From assembly GCF_013170705.1 (NCBI RefSeq), contig NZ_CP033334.1:6053501-6117500 (forward strand): a stretch of DNA of 64,000 nucleotides. The letters run 5' to 3'. The translations under genes and the position numbers were made by a program. Shown in pieces: positions 16,087 through 24,494 of this stretch (the stretch's first letter is position 1; each line of letters starts with the position of its first letter). The stretch comes from Mesorhizobium loti (GTDB lineage: Bacteria > Pseudomonadota > Alphaproteobacteria > Rhizobiales > Rhizobiaceae). The notes below the pieces were generated by a model, which was given only the letters and a program-made list of their open reading frames with translations, was not told where the DNA came from and searched no databases.

Positions 16087-17628
16087 ATGTCACAGGACAG
16101 GCGCGGCGGCGGCCGCAGATCGAAGCTCGGGCGCAGCGGTGGCGGCATCCCGCAGCTGCCGTGGCAGAGCGTCAAGAATCCCTATCCGCCCATGCAGCTT
16201 CTCGACGAAGAGCGGATGCAGCAACTGCACGACACCTCGATGCGTATCCTGTCCGAACTCGGCATCCGCGTCATGAGCGAGCGGGTGATGGACCTGTTTG
16301 CTTCCGCCGGCGCCATCGTCGATCGCGAAGAGAAGACCATCCGCATCGATGAGAGCCTCGTGCGCGAGGCGCTGCGGGCGGTGCCGTCATCCTTCACGCT
16401 GACCAGCCGAAATCCGGAAAAGCAGGTCCATCTCGGCGGCAACTCGCTGGTCTTCGGCCTGGTGGCCGGCCCGCCCAACGTGCATGACCGCATCAACGGC
16501 CGCCGTCAGGGCAATCTTGCCGACTATCAGAACTTCATCCGGCTGGCGCACCACTTCAACGCTATCCACATCATCGGCAACCAGGTGGTGGCGCCGATGG
16601 AGCTGCCGGCGAATGCGCGCCATCTCGACACCTACCATGCCAATCTGACGCTGAGCGATCTCTCCTTCCACTGCACCGCGATCGGCCGCGCCCGGGCCAT
16701 GGACGGCATCAACATGATGGCGATCGCGCGCGGCATCTCCGTCGAGGAGATGCGCGCCTCGCCTGGCGTGACCACGATCATCTCCATCAACTCGCCGCGC
16801 CTGTTCGACGACGCAATGGCGGAGGGCCTGATCGCCATGGCGGAGCACGGCCAGCCGGTGACCGTCACGCCTTTCACGCTGATGGGCGCGATGACGCCGG
16901 TGACGCTGGCCGCCGCACTCTGCCAGCAGAATGCGGAAGCGCTATTCGGCGTGGTGCTGACGCAGCTCGTCAATCCCGGCACGCCGGTGATGTATGGCGC
17001 CTTCACCTCCAATGTCGACATGAAGTCCGGCGCGCCGGCCTTCGGCACGCCGGAGAATGCCAAGGCCAACATCATCGCCGGCCAGTTGGCGCGGCGCTAC
17101 AACCTCCCCTATCGCACCTCAAATGCGAATGCCTCGAACGTGGTTGACCTGCAGGCCGCCTACGAGACGGAAATGGCGACGTGGGGCGCGGTGCTCGGCG
17201 GCGCCAACCTGATCTACCATGCGGCAGGCTGGCTGGAGGGCGGGCTGACAGCGTCCTATGAAAAGCTGGTGCTGGACGTCGAGATCCTGCAGAACATGAT
17301 GGAGTTCCTGCGGCCGCTGCCGTTCCAGGAGGACGACCTGGGCTTCGAAGCGATCAAGTCGGTGCCGGCCGGCGGCCACTTCTTCGGCGCCGAGCACACC
17401 ATGTCGCGCTACACCACCGCGTTCTACCAGCCGATGCTCTCCAACTGGCAGAACCATGGCGCCTGGGAGGAGGCCGGCGGCAAGGATGCGCTGGAGCGGG
17501 CAACGGAGCTCTGGCAGCAGGCGCTGCACGATTACGAAGAACCGGTGATGGACCCCGCGACCCGCGAGGAGCTCGACGCCTATGTCGCGCGCCGGCGCGA
17601 GGAGATCGCCGCCAATCCAGAAGGTTAG
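16087..17628 (+). CDS. Trimethylamine methyltransferase family protein (non-pyrrolysine MttB/MtgB homologue)
   Basis: The product (513 residues) is an MttB-superfamily TIM-barrel methyltransferase, as shown by HDTSMRILSELGIRV, HNxI-type and NANASNVVDLQAAYE segments and the C-terminal FGAEHTMSRYTTAFYQP. In methanogens the trimethylamine enzyme carries pyrrolysine at an in-frame TAG. Here the frame is continuous, so this belongs to the larger non-pyrrolysine group that includes glycine betaine, proline betaine and carnitine demethylases. Those enzymes pass methyl groups to a corrinoid protein, and no such gene is seen in this window. The arginine- and glycine-rich first 20 residues are unusual. 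GGAAGGA precedes the ATG. Its substrate may be a quaternary amine. Confidence 0.88.
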   Translation: MSQDRRGGGRRSKLGRSGGGIPQLPWQSVKNPYPPMQLLDEERMQQLHDTSMRILSELGIRVMSERVMDLFASAGAIVDREEKTIRIDESLVREALRAVPSSFTLTSRNPEKQVHLGGNSLVFGLVAGPPNVHDRINGRRQGNLADYQNFIRLAHHFNAIHIIGNQVVAPMELPANARHLDTYHANLTLSDLSFHCTAIGRARAMDGINMMAIARGISVEEMRASPGVTTIISINSPRLFDDAMAEGLIAMAEHGQPVTVTPFTLMGAMTPVTLAAALCQQNAEALFGVVLTQLVNPGTPVMYGAFTSNVDMKSGAPAFGTPENAKANIIAGQLARRYNLPYRTSNANASNVVDLQAAYETEMATWGAVLGGANLIYHAAGWLEGGLTASYEKLVLDVEILQNMMEFLRPLPFQEDDLGFEAIKSVPAGGHFFGAEHTMSRYTTAFYQPMLSNWQNHGAWEEAGGKDALERATELWQQALHDYEEPVMDPATREELDAYVARRREEIAANPEG

Positions 17629-17640
17629 GATTTCTACCCG

Positions 17641-19128
17641 ATGCCCCATGATCTCGTCATCCGCCACGCGACGCTGATCGCCGGCGACGGCTCGAAACCT
17701 TTCGATGCCGACATCGCCGTCACCGGCGACAGGATCGCCGCCATCGGTCGGCTGGACGACGTGACTGGTATCGAGGAGATCGATGCCAGGGGCAACGTGG
17801 TCGCGCCCGGCTTCATCGACGTGCACACCCATGACGACGGTGCGCTCTTGGCGCCCCGCGGCATGGATCCGAAGATCAGCCAGGGCGTGACGACGGTGAT
17901 CGCCGGCAATTGCGGCGTCAGCCTGGCGCCGCTGCTTCTCGACAGGACGCCACCGCCGCCCTTCACGCTGGTCGGCGGCCGCGAGAATTTCCGCTTCGAT
18001 CGCTTCGCCGACTATGTCGCCGAGCTCAAGCGGCGCGGCATCGCCACGAACGCGGCCTTGTTGGTCGGCCACACCACTTTGCGCCAACGCTGCATGCCGG
18101 TGACCGACCGTCCGGCCAACGCAGCGGAAACGGCGGCGATGCAGGAGGCGGTCGCCGAGGCCATGGCCGAAGGCGCCTTCGGCCTCAGCACCGGGCTCGA
18201 CTATCCGCCCGCCGTGAAGTCCTCGACCGAGGAGGTCAAGGCGCTCGCAGCCATGGCGGCCGGCCTCGGCGGCCCCTATGTCACCCACACACGCAACTAT
18301 TTCGAGACGATGGACGAGGCGATCGAGGAAGCGATCGACATTGCCGATCATGCCGGCGGCAAGCTGTTCATCTCGCACCACCAGTGCACCGGCCACGCCA
18401 ATTTCGGCAAGAGCCGTCCATCACTGGAAAGGATCGACCGGGCGCGCGAGACGATGGACATCGGCATGGATGTCTATCCCTATGCCGCAAGCTCTACCGT
18501 GCTTCGCCTGGAACGTTGCGACACGGGCCTGAAGATCCTCGTCACCTGGTCGGATCCGCATCCGGAGATGGCCAGGCGCGAGCTCGCCGACATCGCGCAG
18601 GAATGGAATTGCAGCGAACGCGAGGCGGGTGAGCGCCTGCTGCCGGCCGGCGCTGTCTATTTCCAGCTCGACGAGACGGATGTGCGCAACATCATCGCCC
18701 ATCCGCGCACGATGATCGGCTCGGACGGCCTGCCGCACGATATCCACCCGCATCCGCGCCTGTGGGGCACTTTTCCGCGCGTGCTTGGCCACTATGCCAG
18801 GGATGTCGGCCTGTTCAGCCTGGAGGAAGCCGTGTTCCGGATGACCGGGCTGCCCGCGAAGGAATTCGGCATCGCGCAACGGGGGCTGCTGGTCGAAGGC
18901 AATTTCGCCGATCTTGTCGTCTTCGATCCCGACACGGTCATCGATACCGCAACGTTCGAGGAGCCGCGCCGGCCCGCCGCCGGCATCGAGCACGTCATCG
19001 TCAACGGCGTATCCGTATGGCGCGGCGGCCGGGCGACCGGGGCACTGCCTGGCACAGTGCTCAAGCCCTCGGCCTCAAAGGTCGTCAGGGGCGCATGCGG
19101 CTGCGGCGCCGATCACAGCGCCTCGTAA
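17641..19128 (+). CDS. N-acyl-D-amino-acid deacylase family amidohydrolase
   Basis: The product (495 residues) is an amidohydrolase of the D-aminoacylase group. VVAPGFIDVHTHDDG near residue 60 holds the HxH metal ligands, GVTTVIAGNCGVS holds the Cys ligand of D-aminoacylases near 96, and IGSDGLPHD near 358 holds the catalytic Asp. SHHQCTGHANFG supplies further His ligands. These enzymes cleave N-acyl-D-amino acids or related N-substituted compounds. The gene starts 12 bases after the MttB-like gene and its 3' end overlaps the convergent cysteine hydrolase gene by 16 bases. Confidence 0.9.
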   Translation: MPHDLVIRHATLIAGDGSKPFDADIAVTGDRIAAIGRLDDVTGIEEIDARGNVVAPGFIDVHTHDDGALLAPRGMDPKISQGVTTVIAGNCGVSLAPLLLDRTPPPPFTLVGGRENFRFDRFADYVAELKRRGIATNAALLVGHTTLRQRCMPVTDRPANAAETAAMQEAVAEAMAEGAFGLSTGLDYPPAVKSSTEEVKALAAMAAGLGGPYVTHTRNYFETMDEAIEEAIDIADHAGGKLFISHHQCTGHANFGKSRPSLERIDRARETMDIGMDVYPYAASSTVLRLERCDTGLKILVTWSDPHPEMARRELADIAQEWNCSEREAGERLLPAGAVYFQLDETDVRNIIAHPRTMIGSDGLPHDIHPHPRLWGTFPRVLGHYARDVGLFSLEEAVFRMTGLPAKEFGIAQRGLLVEGNFADLVVFDPDTVIDTATFEEPRRPAAGIEHVIVNGVSVWRGGRATGALPGTVLKPSASKVVRGACGCGADHSAS

Positions 19129-19778
19129 ATCCGGTCGACCGTTTCGAGCGTGTAGGCAAACTCCACCGGCCGCGTGCAGCGCCATGCCTGATAGGGCTCG
19201 CCCCGCAGCAACTTGATCGCCTCCGACGTCGTCAGCACACCGCCGCCGTAAAGACGATTTGCCATGTCGAGGGTGGCGGTGCGATGCATCATGGTGGTCA
19301 TACTGCCCATGGCGTCCTTGACCAGCCAGACGCGAAACCCCGCATAGACGGCGTCGAAGACGGTAGCGCGCACGCAACTGTCGGTCAGGATACCGGTGAC
19401 AATCAGGTTCTCGATGCCGCGGTCGGCGAGATCCTTGTGGAGATTCGTATCCTTGAAAGCCGTTGGCCATGTCTTGCGCACCACGATCTCGCTCGGCACC
19501 GGCGCGACCTCCTCGCAGATGTCGGAGCCCGCGCTGCCGGCCACCGCGTAGCGGAACTCGTCCGACACACCCTCATTGAGGCGGGCGTAGTTCGACCTCT
19601 TGTCCTCGCCAACCCATGCCTGCACATGGAAGGCCTGCACATGAGCGGCCCGTGCCGCTTCGAGAATCGCAGCGGTCCGGGCAAGTACCCCGTCGTAGTC
19701 GACGATCGGCCAGGCTGCACCGGGCCGGTATTCGTTTTGAAGATCGATGGGCATGATCGCGGTCTTGGCAAGATTCAT
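19113..19778 (-). CDS. Cysteine hydrolase (isochorismatase-like family)
   Basis: The product (221 residues) has the isochorismatase-fold catalytic set: Asp in PIDLQNEY near residue 12, Lys in VVRKTWPTAF near 102 and the nucleophile Cys in LTDSCVRATVFDA near 133, with the preceding cis-peptide region. This family includes N-carbamoylsarcosine amidase and ureidoacrylate amidase, which release carbamate and ammonia. In this operon, downstream of hydantoinase and carbamoylase genes, a role in removing a carbamoyl group is the most likely one. GGAGAGAGCC precedes the ATG, and the upstream amidohydrolase gene overlaps it by four bases. Confidence 0.87.
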   Translation of the reverse strand: MNLAKTAIMPIDLQNEYRPGAAWPIVDYDGVLARTAAILEAARAAHVQAFHVQAWVGEDKRSNYARLNEGVSDEFRYAVAGSAGSDICEEVAPVPSEIVVRKTWPTAFKDTNLHKDLADRGIENLIVTGILTDSCVRATVFDAVYAGFRVWLVKDAMGSMTTMMHRTATLDMANRLYGGGVLTTSEAIKLLRGEPYQAWRCTRPVEFAYTLETVDRIYEAL

Positions 19779-21058
19779 GGCTCTCTCCTGTTGGGATCGA
19801 AGGAAATGACGAACTGGAAAAGCAGACGAATCGCCTGATCGAGATCGGCGATTTCCATCGCTTCATGCGGGTTGTGGCTGCCGTTCTCGTTGCGAACGAA
19901 GATCATGGCGGTCGCAATGTCGGCGCCGGCAAAGGTGGCTGCGTCATGCCCCGCCCCGCTCGGCACATGCGGCGCCCGCATCCGCAGTTCGGTGGCGGCG
20001 CGGTCGAGCTTCGCAATCAGAACCGGCGACATGGTTGCCGGCTCCCAGCTGAAGCGCGGTCCGGCCTCGAAGCTGACGCCGCGTTTCGTGCCGACTTCGG
20101 CGAAGAGCGCGTGCAGCCTTGCCTCGATCCGGTCCAGAACAGCGGCCTCGGCGCTGCGCACATCGAGCGTGAAACGAAGTTCGCCCAGGACGCGGCTGCC
20201 GCCGTGATGGCTCGGATCGGATTCCACCCGGCCGAAGGTGATGGTGGCCTCATGCCCTTCACGCTCGAGCGCGTCCCATTCCGCTTCAAGACCGGCGACC
20301 AGATCGGCAAAGCCGAGCACGCTGTCACGGCGGGCAAAACGCGGCTCGGCGCCGGAATGCGCGTAGGCGCCAAGGCATTTCGCATCAACGTAACGGAAGC
20401 CGCCCGCAATACCGGTGACGATGCCGACCGGCGCGCCGGAAGCGACAAGGCGCGGCCCCTGCTCGATATGCACTTCGACGAAAGCCGCGATGCGGCCGGC
20501 ATCGATGCCCGGCACGCCACGCCGCACGGCATCGGGGTCGAAGCCTTCCTCACGCATGTGATCCGCGAGCGTGCGTCCGCTGTCCGACCGCTTCGCGTCC
20601 AGCGCCGCCGGCTCAAGCAGGCCAAGGGCGGCCTGGCTGCCGGGATAGGACAACGGAAACCACACCGCTTCCTCGGCGCGGGTCGCCAGCACGACCAGAT
20701 CGCGCGGCAATTGGATGCCTTGCCCGACCAGTTCGGCCATCACCGCCAGGCCGGCCACGACGCCCGCGGCGCCGTCGAAATTGCCACCATGCGGTACGCT
20801 GTCGAGATGCGAACCGACGACGATCGCCGGCAGATCGGGGTCGCGGCCTTTCAACGTCAAATAGAGGTTGCCGGCGGCATCGACATCCGCCGTGGCGCCG
20901 AGCTTTTCCGCTTCGTCGCGCACGAGATCATGGGCGAAGCGCTCGCCAGGTCCGTAGGCGATGCGTGTGATCCCCGGCGCATCGGTGGTGGCGTGCGCAA
21001 GCCTATCCAGCAGATGCCCAGCCAGCCTGCCGCCAGCTGTGAGGACGGCATCGCTCAT
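19775..21058 (-). CDS. M20-family Zn-dependent amidohydrolase (allantoate/N-carbamoyl-L-amino-acid hydrolase type)
   Basis: The product (427 residues) belongs to the AllC/HyuC-like branch of peptidase M20. VVGSHLDSVPHGGNFDGAAGV near residue 80 gives the first His and the bridging Asp, ATRAEEAVWF near 125 the Glu pair, EVHIEQGPRL near 195 the next His and Glu, and SGAGHDAATFA near 370 the substrate-binding Gly-Ala-Gly-His. These enzymes hydrolyse N-carbamoyl amino acids or allantoate. ATGA overlaps at both ends place it firmly in the seven-gene operon. It provides an L-type or ureide activity beside the D-carbamoylase encoded upstream. Confidence 0.9.
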   Translation of the reverse strand: MSDAVLTAGGRLAGHLLDRLAHATTDAPGITRIAYGPGERFAHDLVRDEAEKLGATADVDAAGNLYLTLKGRDPDLPAIVVGSHLDSVPHGGNFDGAAGVVAGLAVMAELVGQGIQLPRDLVVLATRAEEAVWFPLSYPGSQAALGLLEPAALDAKRSDSGRTLADHMREEGFDPDAVRRGVPGIDAGRIAAFVEVHIEQGPRLVASGAPVGIVTGIAGGFRYVDAKCLGAYAHSGAEPRFARRDSVLGFADLVAGLEAEWDALEREGHEATITFGRVESDPSHHGGSRVLGELRFTLDVRSAEAAVLDRIEARLHALFAEVGTKRGVSFEAGPRFSWEPATMSPVLIAKLDRAATELRMRAPHVPSGAGHDAATFAGADIATAMIFVRNENGSHNPHEAMEIADLDQAIRLLFQFVISFDPNRREP

Positions 21059-22221
21059 GATGCAACCTGCCTGGCTTGGGACGCGACGCCGCGCAGCCGG
21101 TGTGGCGTGAGATCGTCTATCGACACGCCCTGCCTTGCGACATCGTCTGGAAAGCCCTTGCCCGCAATCAGGCTGGCGCAGACGCGCGACAGCGCCGGCG
21201 AGGTCTTGATGCCGTAGCCGCCCTGCCCAACCAGCCAGACGAAATCAGGCACTTCGTCATCCGGCCCGACCACCGGTGACCCGTCGGCGACGAAGGTCCG
21301 CAAACCCGCCCATGAGCGCGACACGCGCTGCACTTCGATCGTCGTCGCCCGTTCGAGACGCTCAGCACCAATCGCCACATCGATATCCTCGGCATAGGCA
21401 TCCATTGGCGCCGAGGGTGTCGCATCGGCCGGCGAGACGAACAACTGCCCTGCATCCGGCTTGAAATAGAATTCGGCGCCGACATCGTTGACCAGCGGCC
21501 ACTCCGATATGTCGACCCCGGCAGGCGCCGGGATGTTGAAGGCGGTGCGGCGCTTCGGCTGCAGGCCGATCGGGCGAACGCCGGCCATGACGGCGATCTC
21601 GTCACCCCAGGCACCGGCGGCATTGACGATCCGTGGCGCGAGGAATGTTCCCGCCGGGGTTTCGACCCGCCACTGGCCGCCTTGCCGACCAATGGCGTTG
21701 ACGCCGGCATTGGTGACGATCCTGGCGCCGTGCGCACGGGCGCCACGCAGGAAACCCTGGTGCAGGCCGTTCACATCGATGTCCATCGAATGCGGTTCGA
21801 TATAGGCGCCTGCGAGATAATCCGCGCGCAGCACCGGCACGCGCGCAATCGCCTCGGCGGGCGTCATGGCGACGATCGAGGGCACCAGCGCCTGCGCGGC
21901 CTCCATATCCTCACGCAGGAGGTCGAGTTGATCGCTGCGCGCCACCGTGATCATGCCGCGTTTGCTGAGCAGCGGATAATCGGTGAAGCCAGCCGGCGGC
22001 TCGGTCAGGAAGGACCGGCTCGCCAGCACGATCCGGCGGATGATGCCGTTGCCGTAGTTTTCGGTGAAGCTAGCCGCCGAGCGGCCGGTCGTGTGGTAGC
22101 CGCAATGGCTTTCCCGCTCGATCACGACCACCTTGGCGGAGCGGGAAATCTCGAAGGCGGCGCCGGCGCCGGCCATGCCGCCGCCAATGATGATGATTTC
22201 GGTTTGCTCGGCGGCACTCAT
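21055..22221 (-). CDS. FAD-dependent amino-acid oxidoreductase (DadA-like)
   Basis: The product (388 residues) is a DAO-family flavoprotein. IIIIGGGMAGAGAAFEI binds FAD near residue 10, VIERESHCGYHTTGRSAASF is the pyrophosphate-contact region, and VGQGGYGIKTSPALSRV near 350 closes the FAD site. It probably oxidises the free amino acid or secondary amine released by the hydrolases of the same operon. The start overlaps the stop of the FrhB-like gene by four bases and the stop overlaps the next start by four, indicating translational coupling. Confidence 0.88.
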   Translation of the reverse strand: MSAAEQTEIIIIGGGMAGAGAAFEISRSAKVVVIERESHCGYHTTGRSAASFTENYGNGIIRRIVLASRSFLTEPPAGFTDYPLLSKRGMITVARSDQLDLLREDMEAAQALVPSIVAMTPAEAIARVPVLRADYLAGAYIEPHSMDIDVNGLHQGFLRGARAHGARIVTNAGVNAIGRQGGQWRVETPAGTFLAPRIVNAAGAWGDEIAVMAGVRPIGLQPKRRTAFNIPAPAGVDISEWPLVNDVGAEFYFKPDAGQLFVSPADATPSAPMDAYAEDIDVAIGAERLERATTIEVQRVSRSWAGLRTFVADGSPVVGPDDEVPDFVWLVGQGGYGIKTSPALSRVCASLIAGKGFPDDVARQGVSIDDLTPHRLRGVASQARQVAS

Positions 22222-23567
22222 ATCAGCTCATCCTTCAACACGCTCATCGCTTCAACATGATGCGCAGCCTTGCGTTCACGCGGCACGGCAGGCGGCTCAC
22301 CCAGGCGTCCGCGCCGGGCGCGGTCGCGGGCACCGCGCCCCTCGGCCAGATTCTCGGCCAACGAATTCTGCGCGGCGCAATCCTCAAGAGCGAGGTCGGT
22401 GACAAAAGGTATCGGCTTGCCGGCGATCGCCATGCCTTTCAGCCGCGCCCAGACGGCGCGACGCTTGCGCACCTGGTGCGACTGCAATTCGCTGATTTCG
22501 GCTATGCTGGTTTCACGCTTGATCTCCAGCGCGCCGGCTTCGACGGCCGCGTCGAACAACTCAAGGCCGCGCCTGGTGCGCACGATGATGCCGTTGAGCG
22601 GCTCGTCCTCGACCGCCGGCCCGCCGTTCAACCAGGCGTCATGAACCGCGATATCCGCCACCTGGCCGATCGCGTCCGGGCAGATCTTGCAGCGCGGCTG
22701 GATCATCCATTTGTCCTCGTCTTCCCACAGCTGCCGATAGGTGAGTTCGAAGGAGCGCCCGTCGCTGGTTTGGATTCGGTTGAGGCCGGGATTGCCGTGC
22801 CCCCGATAGCGGAACAATCTGAGCTCGTCCTCGCCGAGGCCGAAGCGCTGCAGCGCCTGTTCCGATTTCGACAGATCCGAGGCACCGCCGCAGACGAAGG
22901 CCAAGGCATATCGCATCAAATCATTGACGCGGGGATCGAGCCGCGCCAGGTTGCGCACGGCGGTGATGTCGCAAGGCTTGGCGATCAGCGCGAAGGGCTC
23001 GCCGCGATCAAGGATGTCGCCGAAATCCGTCAGGGTCGCAGCCGGGCCGTAGCGCGAGCCGGCGCCCTCAAGCACCGAAGCGGCATCAAAGCTGAGCCGA
23101 CGCTCGCTGCGCATCGGCTGGGAATGCGACGCGGCGACATGCAGCACGAACTTGACGCGTCCGGAGTTCAGCAGGAATTGGCCAAGGGCCGTCAGCACCC
23201 CACCTCCCGAGCCGACAAACCGCACCGTGGGATCTCCCGCGCGGCCGAGCACAAGCCGTTCGGCAGGCCCCCAGACGGTGTCCGTCAACGCGGCATTGCT
23301 TGCCTGCGCAGGCGGCGGACCGGCGATGCGCGTTCCCGGACAGACGGCGTTGATCCGCATCAGCGTCGACCTGTCCAATGCCTGGTTCGCCACCGGCCGC
23401 TCGCGGCCCTCCGGCGTCATCACCATCTCGACCGCGCCGGGGCCGGCGATCGATCGGCAGAGGCCGCAGCCGATGCAAAGACCGTTCTCGACGATCTCGC
23501 TCAGCGAAAGTGGATCGGTCGAGAGCATCATCGCGGCTTGGCTATGGCTGGCTTCGATCAGGCCCAT
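22218..23567 (-). CDS. F420 hydrogenase/dehydrogenase beta-subunit (FrhB) family Fe-S protein
   Basis: The product (449 residues) has an N-terminal ferredoxin-like cluster motif CIGCGLC near residue 31, an FSGGG-like segment (FVGSGGGVLTALGQFL) near 115, and the FrhB C-terminal domain with IAKPCDITAVRNL and QPRCKICPDAIGQVADIAVHDAW, which includes further Cys residues. Family members move electrons between a flavin and a partner. In bacteria without coenzyme F420 the partner is usually another carrier or unknown. Its place between carbamoylase and oxidase genes suggests a reductive or electron-accepting step in this pathway. The last 50 residues are charged and less conserved in appearance. Confidence 0.82.
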   Translation of the reverse strand: MGLIEASHSQAAMMLSTDPLSLSEIVENGLCIGCGLCRSIAGPGAVEMVMTPEGRERPVANQALDRSTLMRINAVCPGTRIAGPPPAQASNAALTDTVWGPAERLVLGRAGDPTVRFVGSGGGVLTALGQFLLNSGRVKFVLHVAASHSQPMRSERRLSFDAASVLEGAGSRYGPAATLTDFGDILDRGEPFALIAKPCDITAVRNLARLDPRVNDLMRYALAFVCGGASDLSKSEQALQRFGLGEDELRLFRYRGHGNPGLNRIQTSDGRSFELTYRQLWEDEDKWMIQPRCKICPDAIGQVADIAVHDAWLNGGPAVEDEPLNGIIVRTRRGLELFDAAVEAGALEIKRETSIAEISELQSHQVRKRRAVWARLKGMAIAGKPIPFVTDLALEDCAAQNSLAENLAEGRGARDRARRGRLGEPPAVPRERKAAHHVEAMSVLKDELI

Positions 23568-23579
23568 CTCGTTTCGATC

Positions 23580-24494
23580 TCAGACCGGTTCCGAAATACG
23601 CCGGTACTGATCGGGGCGACGATAGAGCGCGAAGTTGAAGTTCACCTTCCGGCAGGTCTCGATCAGGTCGAGGTCAGCGCGATGGACGATGATCTCGTCG
23701 CCGAGCGACATCGCCTGCGCGGCAATCTCGCCGGTCGGCGCGATGATGCAGGAGCCGCCGATCAGCGCCTGGCCGTCTTCCAGCCCCGCCTTGGCTGCGG
23801 CCGCCACCCATAGCGTGTTCTGGTAGGCGCCGGCCTGCATCGGCAAATGGTTGTGGAACATTCTGAGATGTGCCAGCGCCGGCGCCTCGTCCAGCAGCAG
23901 CGGCGTGTTGTAGCCGAGCAGCACGACCTCGGCGCCGTTGAGGCAAAGCATGCGATAGGTCTCCGGCCAGCGGCGGTCGTTGCAGATCGCCATGCCGACG
24001 CGGACGCCGCGATAGTCGAAGACCGGGAAGCCGAGATTGCCGGGCTCGAAATAGCGGCGTTCGAGATGCGTGGTGGTGCCGTCCTCCGGCTCGCTCGACC
24101 CCGGCACATGCATCTTGCGGTAGCGGCCGATGAAGCGCCCGTCCGGGCCGACAAGGTCCATGGTGTTGAAATGGCGCGTCCGGCCGTCTTCCCCAGCAAT
24201 CTCGCAATAACCGAGCGCGAAGCCGACCTTGAGGCGCGTGGCGGCGGCATAGAGGCGCTGCGTTTCGGGGCCAGGCATCGACTGTTCGAAGAAAGCGTCG
24301 ATCTGCGCCTGATCGTCGATGCGCCAGCGCGGGAAGAAGGTGGTGAGCGCCATCTCAGGGAATACGGCAATCTCCGCACCCGCTGCCGCGGCCTGTTCCA
24401 GCAAGTGGACGAGGCGATCGACAGTTTCGGCACGGGAAGCGCTGCGCTGGATGGGGCCGGTCTGGGCGACCGCTATGGTCAGGCATCGAGCCAT
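23580..24494 (-). CDS. N-carbamoyl-D-amino-acid hydrolase (nitrilase superfamily)
   Basis: The product (304 residues) has the same length and segment order as the Agrobacterium D-carbamoylase known to me. The nitrilase triad is visible: Glu in FPEMALTTFFPRW near residue 47, Lys in YRKMHVPG near 126 and Cys in MAICNDRRWPETYR near 171. The RYFEPGNLGFPVFD and GGYNTP-like (LLGYNTPLLL) segments are also typical. The enzyme removes the carbamoyl group from N-carbamoyl-D-amino acids to give D-amino acid, carbon dioxide and ammonia. Its start lies inside the 3' end of the hydantoinase gene (16-base overlap), so the two steps of the D-hydantoin pathway are coupled. Confidence 0.9.
   Translation of the reverse strand: MARCLTIAVAQTGPIQRSASRAETVDRLVHLLEQAAAAGAEIAVFPEMALTTFFPRWRIDDQAQIDAFFEQSMPGPETQRLYAAATRLKVGFALGYCEIAGEDGRTRHFNTMDLVGPDGRFIGRYRKMHVPGSSEPEDGTTTHLERRYFEPGNLGFPVFDYRGVRVGMAICNDRRWPETYRMLCLNGAEVVLLGYNTPLLLDEAPALAHLRMFHNHLPMQAGAYQNTLWVAAAAKAGLEDGQALIGGSCIIAPTGEIAAQAMSLGDEIIVHRADLDLIETCRKVNFNFALYRRPDQYRRISEPV

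Noticed and set aside
16087..17628. Possible pyrrolysine-containing trimethylamine methyltransferase
   Set aside because: There is no in-frame TAG in the MttB-like gene, so it belongs to the non-pyrrolysine group.
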